A DNA stretch of 64,000 bases, taken from NCBI RefSeq assembly GCF_023278565.1, contig NC_064677.1, positions 7,130,001 through 7,194,000 of the forward strand, given 5' to 3'. Origin of the DNA: Colletotrichum lupini. Taxonomy: Eukaryota; Ascomycota; Sordariomycetes; Glomerellales; Glomerellaceae. The translations under genes were made by a program, and so were the position numbers. The notes beneath the pieces were generated by a model. That model saw only the letters and a list, made by a program, of their open reading frames with translations. It had not been told where the DNA came from and made no database searches. Below, piece after piece: positions 9,288 through 19,644 of the stretch (its first letter is position 1; the number at the start of each line of letters is the position of its first letter).

Positions 9288-11650
9288 ATGAGGAAGAGAG
9301 CGTGTGATTCCTGTCACAGGCGAAAGGTATGATTTCCGGCCCGTCTTCAGGTTGAGTTGGAGAAGAGTTGTTGTCTTACACCGCATACATAATGCTGATC
9401 TTTTGTGTTTTTCTCCAACTTTGATAGATTCAGTGTGATGGAGCAGTCCCACAATGCAACTGGTGTAAGCACCATGGAATGGCTTGCACGTTCAACCGGG
9501 CCACCAAGGTGAAGAAGCGTGTGGCTACAGCGAGGTGAGAGAAAGAGAGAGTCTCCGCCCCTCCGATCCCCCGTCTCCGTTCCCGTGGATCACCCCTGAA
9601 AGGTACCCACCCGTTCGGGAAAGTTGAGTAATGTGTGCAATGGGAAAGCAGCCAAGACTGACAAAAAGATTTACGACCTGTGCAGGGCGGGATCAGAAAA
9701 AGACCTAGTTGAACGCCTCAACCGTATTGAGAAGGCCTTGGAGGCGGCTCGGCGGAACCAAGATGCAGGGGTGGAGGAGGGAGGGCCGCGGGACGAATCC
9801 ACTGCCTCCCCATCGTCATCCTCGGCGCCCATGTCAACTGTTGGCCCGGATCCGCCGGCCGCCGACGGTAATCCGGACACAACCCAAGGCCGATCTTATG
9901 ACTCATCAGCCCGGGCTGCTTCCGGTGCAACCGTGGGGAAGCTGCACTTTGCCGGTTACTATCTGGGCGATGTCAGCTCCTACAATGGCATCCCTTTCTT
10001 TTCTGCCGACGGCCAAGAGTGGATTCGCTCTCGGGCTGGAGAGGATGCCTCGTTCCAAACCCTATTTGGAATGGGTCCTCTATGGCAGACACAACACCCA
10101 GTCCCAATCTTCATAGACTTCCCAGAAGGGAACGCTAGTGGAGAGCTGCCCGATAGGACAGTTGTTGAAGAGTATCTCGCTCTCTTCCGAGCATCCCAGT
10201 TCGGCTTATCGTTTCCAGTAATCGACTTCGTCCTCTTCCAAGAGACAATCGAGCTGGCCTATGAGCAAGCTGACGGTAGCCCATCTCTCGAGTCCGTGAC
10301 GGCAAAGGCATGTGTCTTTGCCTTCTTCGCTGTAGTTTCCCTCTTTCAGGGAGAATGGAACTCTACACCCGAGATTGATGGTGAGGCATGTGCCGGCGCC
10401 GCCCAGAGACTGGTAGCAGTCATTCTGCAGGGTACCAACATCACTGCTCTCGAGACAGTCTTCATGCTGGTCAGCACTATGTTTCGTCGCAACTGCAACT
10501 CAGAACCTTGCTGACATTTCTTATCATAGGGCATGTACCACCTCTTCTGCGGCCATCTGCAACAAGGTGCCATGTTCCAGTCCGCCACATGTCGAGTGTT
10601 ATTCATGCTTGGCGGACACCTCGAGCCCGGATCAAGCCGTCCAACTCCATGCCAGACGCCCCAAGCCGAGGACGACCACACCTCACGAGTGAGGAATCAA
10701 TTACGCAGACTTTTCTGGTTGTCCTTCAAGCTCGATAAGGATATATCCCTCCGAACAGGGCAACCTCCCAGCATCCATGATGAACATTGCGACCTGACTT
10801 TGCCAAAGATGGATTGGTGGATCCGGAGTATAGATGACCTCACGGGCGGCTCACCGTCCTTTCTCGACGAGGCAACAATCACGTCGGCTCTCGCACCCGA
10901 CTCCCTGCAGTTGACGATTATCAAATCTCAGATCTCAACGAGATTGTACTCGCAGTCGGCCCTAAAGAAGGGCGACGCAGAACTGCTTAGGGATATCCGC
11001 GAACTCGATGATGAGCTGGAACGATGGCGGACGTCGGTTCCACTGTCCTATAGGCCGACGTTGACCTTCCCTCGGGGCACGGCGGTCGTGAGGAAGGGAC
11101 GGCTAGGGATGGAGGAGATAATTCTGCACTTCGAGTATCATTACTTGATGGCAATGATACACCGAGCAAGTGGGAGATGTCGCTGTTGGGCAAGCGGCGA
11201 AGGCAGTGGGTTGGAGGGCGTCAGTTCGAGTCAGGCCCTCTCCGTACAGGCCAGCCGATCTACTCTCTACTTCCTCAAAGCAGCCATCCATGGCGTGGAA
11301 CAAGTGGCATTCTGGTGAGTTGTCTACCCTGGACTGAAGCCTGAAGGCTCCCGTGGAAAGTCCAACCTTGTTTGCTAACACCGGACGCGCCCAGGATGGT
11401 GGTATTCTACCCCATGTCAGCAATCCTCACAATATTTTGCAATCTCCTCCTGCAACCCCTGAATCCCCAATCCGAAGAAGACATCGAGCTCTTCAACTCG
11501 GTTCCGAAACTCGTCGAGAGCATGCGGAATCGCCACCTGACGCCGAACGAGGTCGCCCACGTCAAGATCGTGGACGATTTCGTTGCGGAGCTCACGCGGC
11601 TGGGGAAGCGCGCGATTGCTAAAGCGCGGAGGGAACAAGAATTGGCTTGA
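9288..11650 (+). CDS. Zn2Cys6 transcription factor with fungal middle homology region, ~675 aa
   Basis: Exons: 9288-9326, 9428-9534, 9629-10469, 10530-11314 and 11395-11650; total 2028 nt with stop TGA at 11648-11650. The N-terminus is a complete binuclear zinc cluster, C6-x2-C9-x6-C16-x6-C23-x2-C26-x6-C33, split by the first intron straight after RRK. A basic linker (KVKKRVATA) and a leucine-rich segment (DLVERLNRIEKALEAAR) suggest a dimerising coiled coil. The rest reads as a fungal-specific MHR domain, with GMYHLFCGHLQQ, RLFWLSFKLDKDISLRTGQPP and YHYLMAMIHRAS. The third intron's acceptor (9628) is the weakest join; intron 3-4 uses a GTCAGC donor. It is divergent from an ABC-G pump, an arrangement common for pathway-specific regulators. 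Probably nuclear, with the efflux pump a likely target. Confidence 0.85.
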
Positions 11651-13508
11651 ATGAGAGAAAGGGAAAGAAAACAGACACGAATTGTATGCGATTGGAACTT
11701 GGGATTCTACAGCGGGCGCTTCGGTGTTGGGAGTAATATCGAGCTGCCGAGGCTTCTACAGCTACTGGCTTCTGGGATCGGGCCGGTCGGCCATAGATGG
11801 GGGGACCATAGATTTACGTGTACGAACATTCAAATGTATTATCAAAGTCATGTACCACTATCAAACCATGCGAATGAATAATGCTCGATCTTTGTTAGTA
11901 GATGACACCCTTGTCCTGCGGCTGTACCACGTGCTCGCACATTCAACTCTACAAGCAAAGTATTCTTAGCAAGGTAAGGTAATCAACGTATCTAAATCGA
12001 AGACGTAGCCCAGGCTCGAGGTTTCCTGCACCTAGAACTTTGCAAGTTTGCCTGTTCGGAAGACTTCAATTATAGTAGGATTTCTCGAGCCATGGATGTT
12101 TAATCACTGCGATGTCTATGAAGCTGGAGCACGCTCGCTTCCGGAATTCATACTCCTCTGATGATCGGACTTTGTAATTATAGACATCATCAGGGCAAAC
12201 TTTCGATCTGTACGAAACTTAGTAACCTTTTCATTGGTAGTGCGTCGGCTTTTGGAAGGAAGGAGAAATGGGTGGAGCCCATCGATTCCTTCCTAGTGAA
12301 AAATAGGTGCAGTGGGTGGAAGTGATGCTCATGCCAACTTCCAAGTCCACCTTTACTACCGTCAACACATTTATTGCATCGAACCCCACACCCCCCCCCT
12401 TTGTCCCGTCCCCCACCCTTCTAGACTGTAGAGGTGTGAGTCTTAAACCTATTACTGGATGATGATTCAAAAGCGGCAAATTTGACTTCCTTAGACGCTC
12501 ATACTGCTTGTCTTCATCAGTTTAGAATTTCAGTCAAGTACTAAACCACCAAACGACAACTAAACGAGATGTTGAAATAAGAATGAAGAGTTGTTGTACA
12601 TCAAATGAATTTGTGTCAAAAGTTTATCAACACTCTCAACGAAGAGAAACCATGGGACTCATAATCTTATTCGGCTCGGAATCAAGGACCTGAGCTGAGA
12701 GAGGCGAGTGCTAACTATATGTCAGCCATTGCCAGTGATCCGACGTCGAAAATTCCTTTCTGTCCGCATTTCTAACTTAGCGGTGTTACTGACAGCATAC
12801 GAGCAGTGTTTTATATACTGTCCGTTGAGAGCACGACTCGTGTCTCCGGGCGGCACGGGGCAAATACGTGTATTTGAAGTTTAAACCTCCGCGGGATGGC
12901 GTGGCCTACCGGCCGCCCGCCGCAATGGCCATGCTCGAAATGAATGCATAGAGAAACTCAATCAATTCCGTCCCGGTATGTGGGAGAATAATTGAACGGA
13001 AAGGGGCGCTATACCGGCTTCTCAGGTCTTGGCGGCCGGGCTTTTGATGACTAGAGTACTTGATATGCTGGGATGAACTGGCTGCTGACCTTTCAATCGC
13101 TATTCATAAGTTGACGGAGTTTTGAGTGTTTTCGATCCCCAAATGCAGCCTTCATAGTTGTGAGTTATCCGTTGAGAACGTCTTTGGGATGCATTTGCCG
13201 ATATATCAATGAAAATTGTCAGCTTCGGGCTCCTTCGATACTATCGCTTGCTAGTAGCTTCAGAATAAGTATCAATTGAAACTACTTCAGAGTGATTCGG
13301 GGGATTGTGATATGAAGTTAAGTTGTGGTGACGTTACCGAACCTTTCGAACCCGATAATGAAGCATTCGAAACTAACATGTACCACTCGGTGTGCGCCAC
13401 TCACTGCGTAATTATGGCATGTCCGAGAAGACACGATCTTTGGTAGATTAAGGAGGTTTTCGTTTTTTCAGGTGCTACGCATTCAAGATGCCGACGTCGC
13501 ACAGATCG
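11651..13508. other. Intergenic region, no gene seen
   Basis: The first ~300 bp is the likely 3' UTR and terminator region of the regulator. A C-rich run occurs at about 12388-12420. No frame here has family motifs or a coherent splice pattern, and base composition is unremarkable (not RIP-like). Confidence 0.5.
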
Positions 13509-13685
13509 TGTCACGAGTTATGGCACGCAGCAATGGGCATACGGAGTGTGGTAAAAGTGGCTTAACTATCAAAGTGGAAATAGACAAAAGGAGAAGGTCT
13601 ATATACACGATATCTGAGATAGACACGTGATTCAGCACGTGACGGGCACTTTGTGAGGTGCGATTACTATCCCTGTTACGTGACA
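13509..13685 (-). repeat. Solo copia LTR (177 bp) with target-site duplication
   Basis: The stretch begins TGTCACGAGTTATGGCACGC and ends GTTACGTGACA, giving the TG...CA ends of an LTR in reverse orientation. It is the reverse complement of the LTRs at 49119-49295 and 56462-56638, with the same 177-bp length. The 5-bp duplication GATCG flanks it exactly (13504-13508 and 13686-13690). No internal element remains, so it is a solo LTR left by recombination. Differences from the other copies are almost all C-to-T or G-to-A in the others, so this copy is close to the pre-RIP sequence. Confidence 0.9.
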
Positions 13686-14018
13686 GATCGGTAGTACCGC
13701 CACCATGTTTAAATGCCAAGAAGTCTGCAAACTCTAATCTGTGGGATTTGCGGTGCAGAACGGATAATAGTCGTAAGAAAGCTCAGGGGTCCCGACTGAA
13801 GCTTTTCAACTCCCGGTGAAGTGGGAGGCAGCACTATGGATTCTGTTTCTGTATATATCATGCCTCTGATCGTCCGCTGCAGAACCTCCTGCACCACATC
13901 ATTCATCAGTCACTCAACATTCTCTTAACTATAGCCGTACATTTGGCAAAAATTCTGTCATTCGTTCAAAATTCGAATCTTATAAGCTTGTCTGAAAGAA
14001 AAAGGAGGCTGTATCACG
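13686..14018 (+). promoter_or_regulatory. Upstream region of the secreted hydrolase-like gene
   Basis: This 330-bp gap follows the solo LTR. A TATATCA stretch at about 13853-13860 could serve as a TATA element, 160 bp before the ATG at 14019. The leader before the ATG is A-rich (GAAAGAAAAAGGAGG). The LTR insertion therefore sits directly in the promoter-proximal region of this gene. Confidence 0.35.
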
Positions 14019-14852
14019 ATGTATATCAATACTCTTCTTGCTTCCTCCGCTCTGCTGGGCCTGGCATCCGCCGGATACACCACAAAATACCTCACTGGAT
14101 CATCAAACAACACCATCCAGGTCCTCGTCGAGGGAGATGGCCCGTCACTGCTTGTCTGGCCTTCTTATGCCCGGGACAGCATCGACGATTTCCACGAGTT
14201 TTCGACCGCCCTCGCTGACGCGGGCTACCACGTCTTGCGTCCTCAACCCCGAGGCATGGGCGAATCTACCGGCCCCATCGTTACCACTTGGGCCGAGGTA
14301 GGCGCTGACCTCGTCTCGGTCATTGATACCTTTGGCAATGGAAAGGCTGTGGTACTTGGCCATGCCGCCGGACAACGTATGGCGAAGAACATGGCCGCCG
14401 CCTACCCGGAAAAGGTGCCTTCGATCGTCTTGGCGTGCATCAACACCGGCATCAACACCAATGCCACCATCGCAGCTACGGCCAACATTGCGAGCAACTA
14501 TACGTACTCCGTAGAGGAACGTCTCGCTGCTTTGGAGCTGGGTTACTTTGCTCCCGGACACAATGCCTCCCTATGGTTGACGGGTTGGTTCCCTGAGGCT
14601 ATGGGCTCCGTGACTGGCGCTCCTACGAGCACCACAATCGGCAGCAACACTACTCAGATCTTGGACGTCATCGCAACATTGGACCCGTGGAGGAGGGAGG
14701 ACCAGTGGAACTACACGACTGGGCTGGTGGGCAACCGGTCCACTGTTGTCTTTGTTGAAGATGCTTCTCACGCGCTGTTCCCTGAGAACTTGCAGGGCGT
14801 CGTGGATGTTATGGTGCCTTGGTTGGACACCCAGACTTCATCTTGGAAATAA
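14019..14852 (+). CDS. Secreted alpha/beta-hydrolase fold protein lacking the nucleophile Ser, 277 aa
   Basis: This is a single exon from ATG 14019 to TAA 14850-14852. Residues 1-18 (MYINTLLASSALLGLASA) form a signal peptide with an Ala-x-Ala-type cleavage site. Fold landmarks are the oxyanion-region strand SLLVWPSYARDS, the RPQPRGMGEST turn and the nucleophile-elbow strand VVLGHAAGQRMAKNMAAAYP. In the elbow the usual Gly-x-Ser-x-Gly reads G114-H115-A116-A117-G118, so the catalytic Ser is Ala (codon GCC at 14364-14366). A candidate catalytic His remains in VEDASHALFPE. There are many N-glycosylation sequons (NTT, NAT, NYT, NAS, NRS). It may be a non-hydrolytic binding protein, or belong to an alpha/beta-hydrolase branch with Ala at this position. 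The neighbouring regulator at 17165-19360 might control it, which is speculative. Confidence 0.82.
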   Translation: MYINTLLASSALLGLASAGYTTKYLTGSSNNTIQVLVEGDGPSLLVWPSYARDSIDDFHEFSTALADAGYHVLRPQPRGMGESTGPIVTTWAEVGADLVSVIDTFGNGKAVVLGHAAGQRMAKNMAAAYPEKVPSIVLACINTGINTNATIAATANIASNYTYSVEERLAALELGYFAPGHNASLWLTGWFPEAMGSVTGAPTSTTIGSNTTQILDVIATLDPWRREDQWNYTTGLVGNRSTVVFVEDASHALFPENLQGVVDVMVPWLDTQTSSWK

Positions 14853-17164
14853 GTCCTTACATGTTCAGACCCATTTTGATCAATGAAATGAAGCAGGAAA
14901 TGCTATTTGAGTCCAGCCACAAAATACCAAAATTGTTGCTTCCCAAGAAACTTGTTGGCCTGAGTTCCATCTAGAGGTTCAAACTTCCCAGTCGAACGAT
15001 GAAGTTTGAAGACATTGAACAGAGAGTACTAGGGAACAAACGAATGTCAAGGTCATGTTCATGAAACTGCCATTCGACTCAAGTGAAATCCCCAAGCTGC
15101 CCTTCAATATCCAATTATAGCGGGAAGCTGCCAATTCCAGTTTCCGGCCCGGCCCCGGCCCCGGCCCCACCGGCCCTGGCAAACTATCCGGCACTTCCTC
15201 CGACATGTGGCTGATGGAAGCAAGAGGACTTTGGAGCCGAGCCAACCACGGAGCAGTCCACACAGTCCCAGAGTTCATCGAATCATCGTCCTGCAAACCC
15301 GCTCGCTGGAAGTAGGCCACGCAACTGAGAGAAGCGCCACACAATTCCTGCCCTTCTTCTTTCTTCAACCACGAGCAAATTTTCTGCCCAGTAGACATCC
15401 GGAGAGATCGTGCTTCTCCTTAGACATGCGGGACCCCCATACTCCCAGTCTTTCCGACTTCCAAGTTGCGCCACGTGCTATGGCGCAGGAAGGAGTGCAA
15501 TACTGACCCTCTATCCTGGGTCGAACACCCCTCACGCGTTAGGAGAACAGGACATCCATTTTCCCCGCCCGCTGGTCTCGCACAGTTGGAGAAATAACAC
15601 CAACGGCCGGGATCCGGCAGCCATGTGGGGTGGTGCAGAAGCAAACGCACATCTGGGCCGCCCGTCTGCCAGGCATTCACATAACATGAAGTCCACATAG
15701 TCAGCACAAGTCAGTAGGCCAGAGCCCTCCCACCTGCTCGCAAATCGAGCCCGAGTTTGCATCCATCACATGACGCCCCAAATGCGTGTCCAGCCTCAGG
15801 TCAAGCTCTGGGAGGTTAGACCGGCGCGGCTGGTTGGCTTGGGTACTTCTGTTCGCATGCACTGGTGTCACCGACTGTTGTGCCGTCTAATGCTGAGCTG
15901 AGATATGACAAAAACGGACGGCCGGTGTGCGCGGCATGCGACGACTTCCCGAGGATCATTTGCTCTTCATAGGACGCGGAGCAAACGAACCCATCAGGTC
16001 GGATTGACAGTTGATCCTCGATCCCAAAAGCATCTCTGCGACCCATAACACTGTCCGCACATCTGGGCGTTAATTCAATCTTAGACACCGCGTAAGCGCT
16101 CAGCCCTACCCAGAGAGTCTGCATCGATTGCAATTTAAACCCAAGAAGCGAGGAAGGGTGAGCGAGAGATGTGACTTGACCGTCTTCCCTCATCTCTCTT
16201 CCCCTCACCCTTTACTCCAAAAGGGTAGAACCCTCACAGTCACGCTACTCGGTTTCGAAAACGAAAACTCGCAGGCTAAATACCGCTTCCGGTATTTGCA
16301 CCGCGTTCTAAGGTTACAACGCGTAGCCAGCACGCATGGCTTCATGTGATGGAGGGTGCGCCAAAATCAAACGAAAGGACGTCTGCGCCTCTAAAGGGCT
16401 TGCAGGCCCAGATCGGTAAACACTCGCAGATGCAGATATCTCGCCCCAGTCTGCCGCAACGTTTCGGCGTTGGAAGCAAACAGCAGCTGGCTACCTAAGG
16501 TAACACCATACCTACCTTTACAATTTTTAGGCTCAGGCGCCTGCGTTGTTACTGTAGCTGTTAAGTAGCTTCGCTCGCCTCTGTGCCGCCCCCGGTCCCC
16601 TGGATCTGCGGAGGGGCAATCAGGCTGAAAAGAACCCTGTACCACGGTCGAAATGTACCCTGCGGCTCCCTGTTCTCCAACGTTGGTTGGCGGACAATCA
16701 TGAAAGTGGTGTTTGGCATTGGTCGAGCCACGTCGACTCACCTGAAGGAGTTGCTGGTCCTGTGGACGAGCGGATGCAATCATGAGCTGCATTAGCTTGC
16801 TCGACGATGTGGATGTCGGGCTCCGCCAGAAACGCTAGTGCAGAGCGCTGATGAACAGTCCATGATGCGAAATTTACTCGTTTTTGTTCTGCGGGTGCAA
16901 CCGAGTCTAAGTCAGAAGAAACGATCGTGGTATGTTCAACTGCTAATGTGACTCCTTTTGTTGGCTGGTCGTATTCCTTTGGACCGGTGTTCAACCCCAT
17001 TTATCAAAACATATGTTGCCTTCTTGAACGACCGTCTTGCCGCGAAGCTATCAAAACAAGGGCCCCGGAAAAGGTCATGAACTGGGGTCTCCCCAGGCTT
17101 GTCCGTCTCCGTCTCCGTCCCCAAATCACCGGGCCGACTCTCGTACGAATGAAGTCACTCCCAT
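14853..17164. other. Intergenic region, 2.3 kb, no convincing gene
   Basis: This lies between the hydrolase-like gene and the 3' end of the second Zn2Cys6 regulator. A short GGCCCC/CCGGCC repeat lies at 15143-15179. Short open frames on both strands overlap one another and show no conserved motifs or splice structure. Confidence 0.45.
15143..15179. repeat. GGCCCC-type hexanucleotide repeat
   Basis: About four imperfect copies of CCGGCC/CCCGGC run end to end (CCGGCCCGGCCCCGGCCCC and onward). This is a small GC microsatellite in otherwise balanced DNA. Confidence 0.6.
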
Positions 17165-19360
17165 TCAGCCAAACACAAGGCCAAACTTCATGCTTGCCGC
17201 AACTTGCCTCCACAAGTCTGGACAGGCCTCAGAACCCACTTGCTCTTTGCCGTATGCTCGCATGTCTATCCTTCTCCACACGTCCATGACAACAGCCCAC
17301 GGCTTTTCCGTGTCGACCACACCTTTCTTGCTGCCAAAGGCAGTGAACGCCTGACGCACCAAGCCTCGGTCCCTGCTGCATATGGCATGACGAGCAGAGA
17401 AGAAGAGCGGCCACAGCATGGAAAGTCCTGCTCCGCCATGAGACACTGACGCCGCACAGTGCCACAAAGCGGCCTGACTGTGTTTCTGTACGAGGCGATG
17501 TGATGAAGGGTACTCCGAAACGTTGCTGTAAAGAAAGGCCAGGGCGCTCTGTCTGTATGCGAGTGCCGTGCTTGTGATCCACCGGATGTTGGCAAGCTCG
17601 ACCTCTGATGCGGTTTCGGGGCCGTCGACGATACGGTTAACCAGGGAAAAGCCTGGTGGCAGTGTCGGACCCCACGACTCCAGGGCCTTCTCTATTACCT
17701 TGTATGCCGTTTGGTATTCGGTACGCAGGACGGCGAACTTAGATGTTTGTCCCATCGCTGTGGCGGCTTGAAGCTCGCGTTTCATCGCCATGAGCTCTGC
17801 GAGACGGTGCAGAGTGGGCCAAAGATCATCAGCCATTCCCAACACTGGATCGATTCCACCAGGGATGATGAATGGTGGCGGTGTACTTGGCGAGTAGGCT
17901 CGACTTGAGGGAGCTGCGAAGACAGGAGACGTGCCGTTCGTCAAGGCATTGAGTACATCAAAGTAGCGAAATACCTGTCCCATGTCAAAGATCCCTTCAA
18001 TCAGACTTCCGCAACGCTAGGTAGCTTACCTGGTCGAAGAACAACACACTCGCAGGCTTGGGGGATGGCATGGCACAAATGATGTGGCGGGCGCCTTGAA
18101 GATGATTATACACCACTTTGTCCGAGCTCCGCTGTAGAACCTACCCCACCAGTCAGTCGATGCGTCAAGTTCAATCCGTTGTCATGACTTCTCTTACCAG
18201 ATCGTACTGAATGAGTAAGATGATCGTCGCCAGAGCTTCTTCGAACCCATCTCCATCCTCGATAATCGCAGACAGGCCAGCCACGGCTCTTTCATGAAAA
18301 CATGCAGATCCCTCCGTCGTCTCAAGACCGCTATATTCACGATGTGCGCTGGCCAACGCGTAGATCGCACTTCGAACGGCTGAACTCCTATGCGAAAGGG
18401 GAAGTATATGTTGCCTAAAAGGGTTTGCGACACCATCTACAAACCCCATTGTCGGGAGCATGACCTTGGAGTAGTGGTCTAACAAGCCGGTATTCTCTGG
18501 GAAATCGAAGATGTTACGACCGGTCGGCGGGAGCAGGTCCAGCAAGGGCGGGGATGCAGTTGACCATGACTGCTCATTCCAAGATACGTCGAAACTGGCG
18601 CTGAAAAAGGAATCATCTGTTGGCTGCTGATAACTCTGGTCTAAAGTCGCAAGAGAGAGCGGGAGGTGGGCCTCAGCTGCTTTCTGACAACCCAGATCCC
18701 CCATCAACTCGAACCCGTCCTCAAAATATTGTGAGTCATCATCATAGCTGCCTGTGTCGTCGAGGTCTTCGGATAATGCAAATGCCGAATTTATCGAAGT
18801 AGAATAACTGCTTTCTACGGCCGAAGTTGGGGACAAAGTTTCTTCTACACCTAGTTGTAAGACATCGGGTGGAGTGACAATATTCGTATCTGGGCTTGTC
18901 TGGAAGTCCGTGTTGCCGCCCGTCGGGCTACTTGAGTCGTCTGACGCCATAGAGTCTTGAGTGTCAACTGGCCGGGTCGAAGTTCTTCTCTTCCTCTTCT
19001 TTATAGGCTCGTAGACACAGACTATACCGGCCTGCACACAACGAAGACATTGTGGACGTTCTTCTGAGCACTTTTTTCTCTAGAGAGGTATTGGTCAAAG
19101 ATTCAGATCCAAGATGGGTCAAGATGACTAACCTTGTCACGGCTAGAAAGCGTGGTTAGCACCTTGATTACTCTTCACGATCACAACATTAGATGAAAGT
19201 GAAGCTCGGACATGAACTCACCAGTATTTGCACCCTGTCATAACAACGATGTCCATGTCAGAAATTCTGGATCCGAGGCTGTCGTGATAGAAGCATCGTA
19301 CGAACCTGCTCTCGACCGAGTCTTGATCGGCCGTGGACGAATGGGTTGAGTGACGAGCAT
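17165..19360 (-). CDS. Zn2Cys6 transcription factor with micro-exons, ~623 aa
   Basis: Six minus-strand exons: 19306-19360, 19222-19234 (13 nt), 19133-19142 (10 nt), 18198-19079, 18030-18131 and 17165-17974; sum 1872 nt, phases consistent. The ATG is 19358-19360 (MLVTQPIRPRPIKTRSRA). The joined exons give a perfect zinc cluster C20-x2-C23-x6-C30-x6-C37-x2-C40-x6-C47 (GCKYCRDKRKKC, then PQCLRC). A basic patch KKRKRR follows. Next comes a Ser/Asp-rich acidic region with possible activation function. The C-terminal half matches the Fungal_trans_2 style, with FDFPENTGLLDHYSKVMLPT, SAVRSAIYALASAHREY and LATIILLIQYDL. The stop is TGA at 17165-17167. Likely a nuclear regulator; targets are unknown. 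It sits beside a RIP-mutated transposon, with its start only ~280 bp from the element. Confidence 0.82.
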
Positions 19361-19644
19361 GATGCTAGTAGAGCGAAAGCTCTGCGGAAGGATTCAAGGG
19401 ACAATCTTGAATACAGCAAGACGGAGGCTAAATAACCTTCCCGTCACACTGAAGTTGTATCGAATGCCGGTAATAGGTCGCAGCAGAAACTTGCAGCTTG
19501 AAAAGCAAGCGACAATAGACCATAATAACAGAGCAGCAGAGGCGATGGTATTTCAGCGAGCCACACCATGGGCAGACATGGTTCCCCAATTTACCCCAGC
19601 TCCATGAGGGGAAAAGATGCGAGGAGCCACCAGGAGACTCTCTA

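Noticed and set aside
13483..13719. 78-codon minus-strand frame near the solo LTR (also a relative at 49058-49315)
   Set aside because: Both are translations of the repeated LTR sequence, not a gene.
17204..17582. Short + and - frames over the end of the second regulator
   Set aside because: They are shadows of the regulator's last exon.
3582..19360. A single secondary-metabolite gene cluster spanning the ABC pump, two regulators and the hydrolase
   Set aside because: No backbone enzyme (PKS, NRPS, terpene synthase or DMATS) is present in the window, and the spacing is loose; only the pump/regulator pair is supported.
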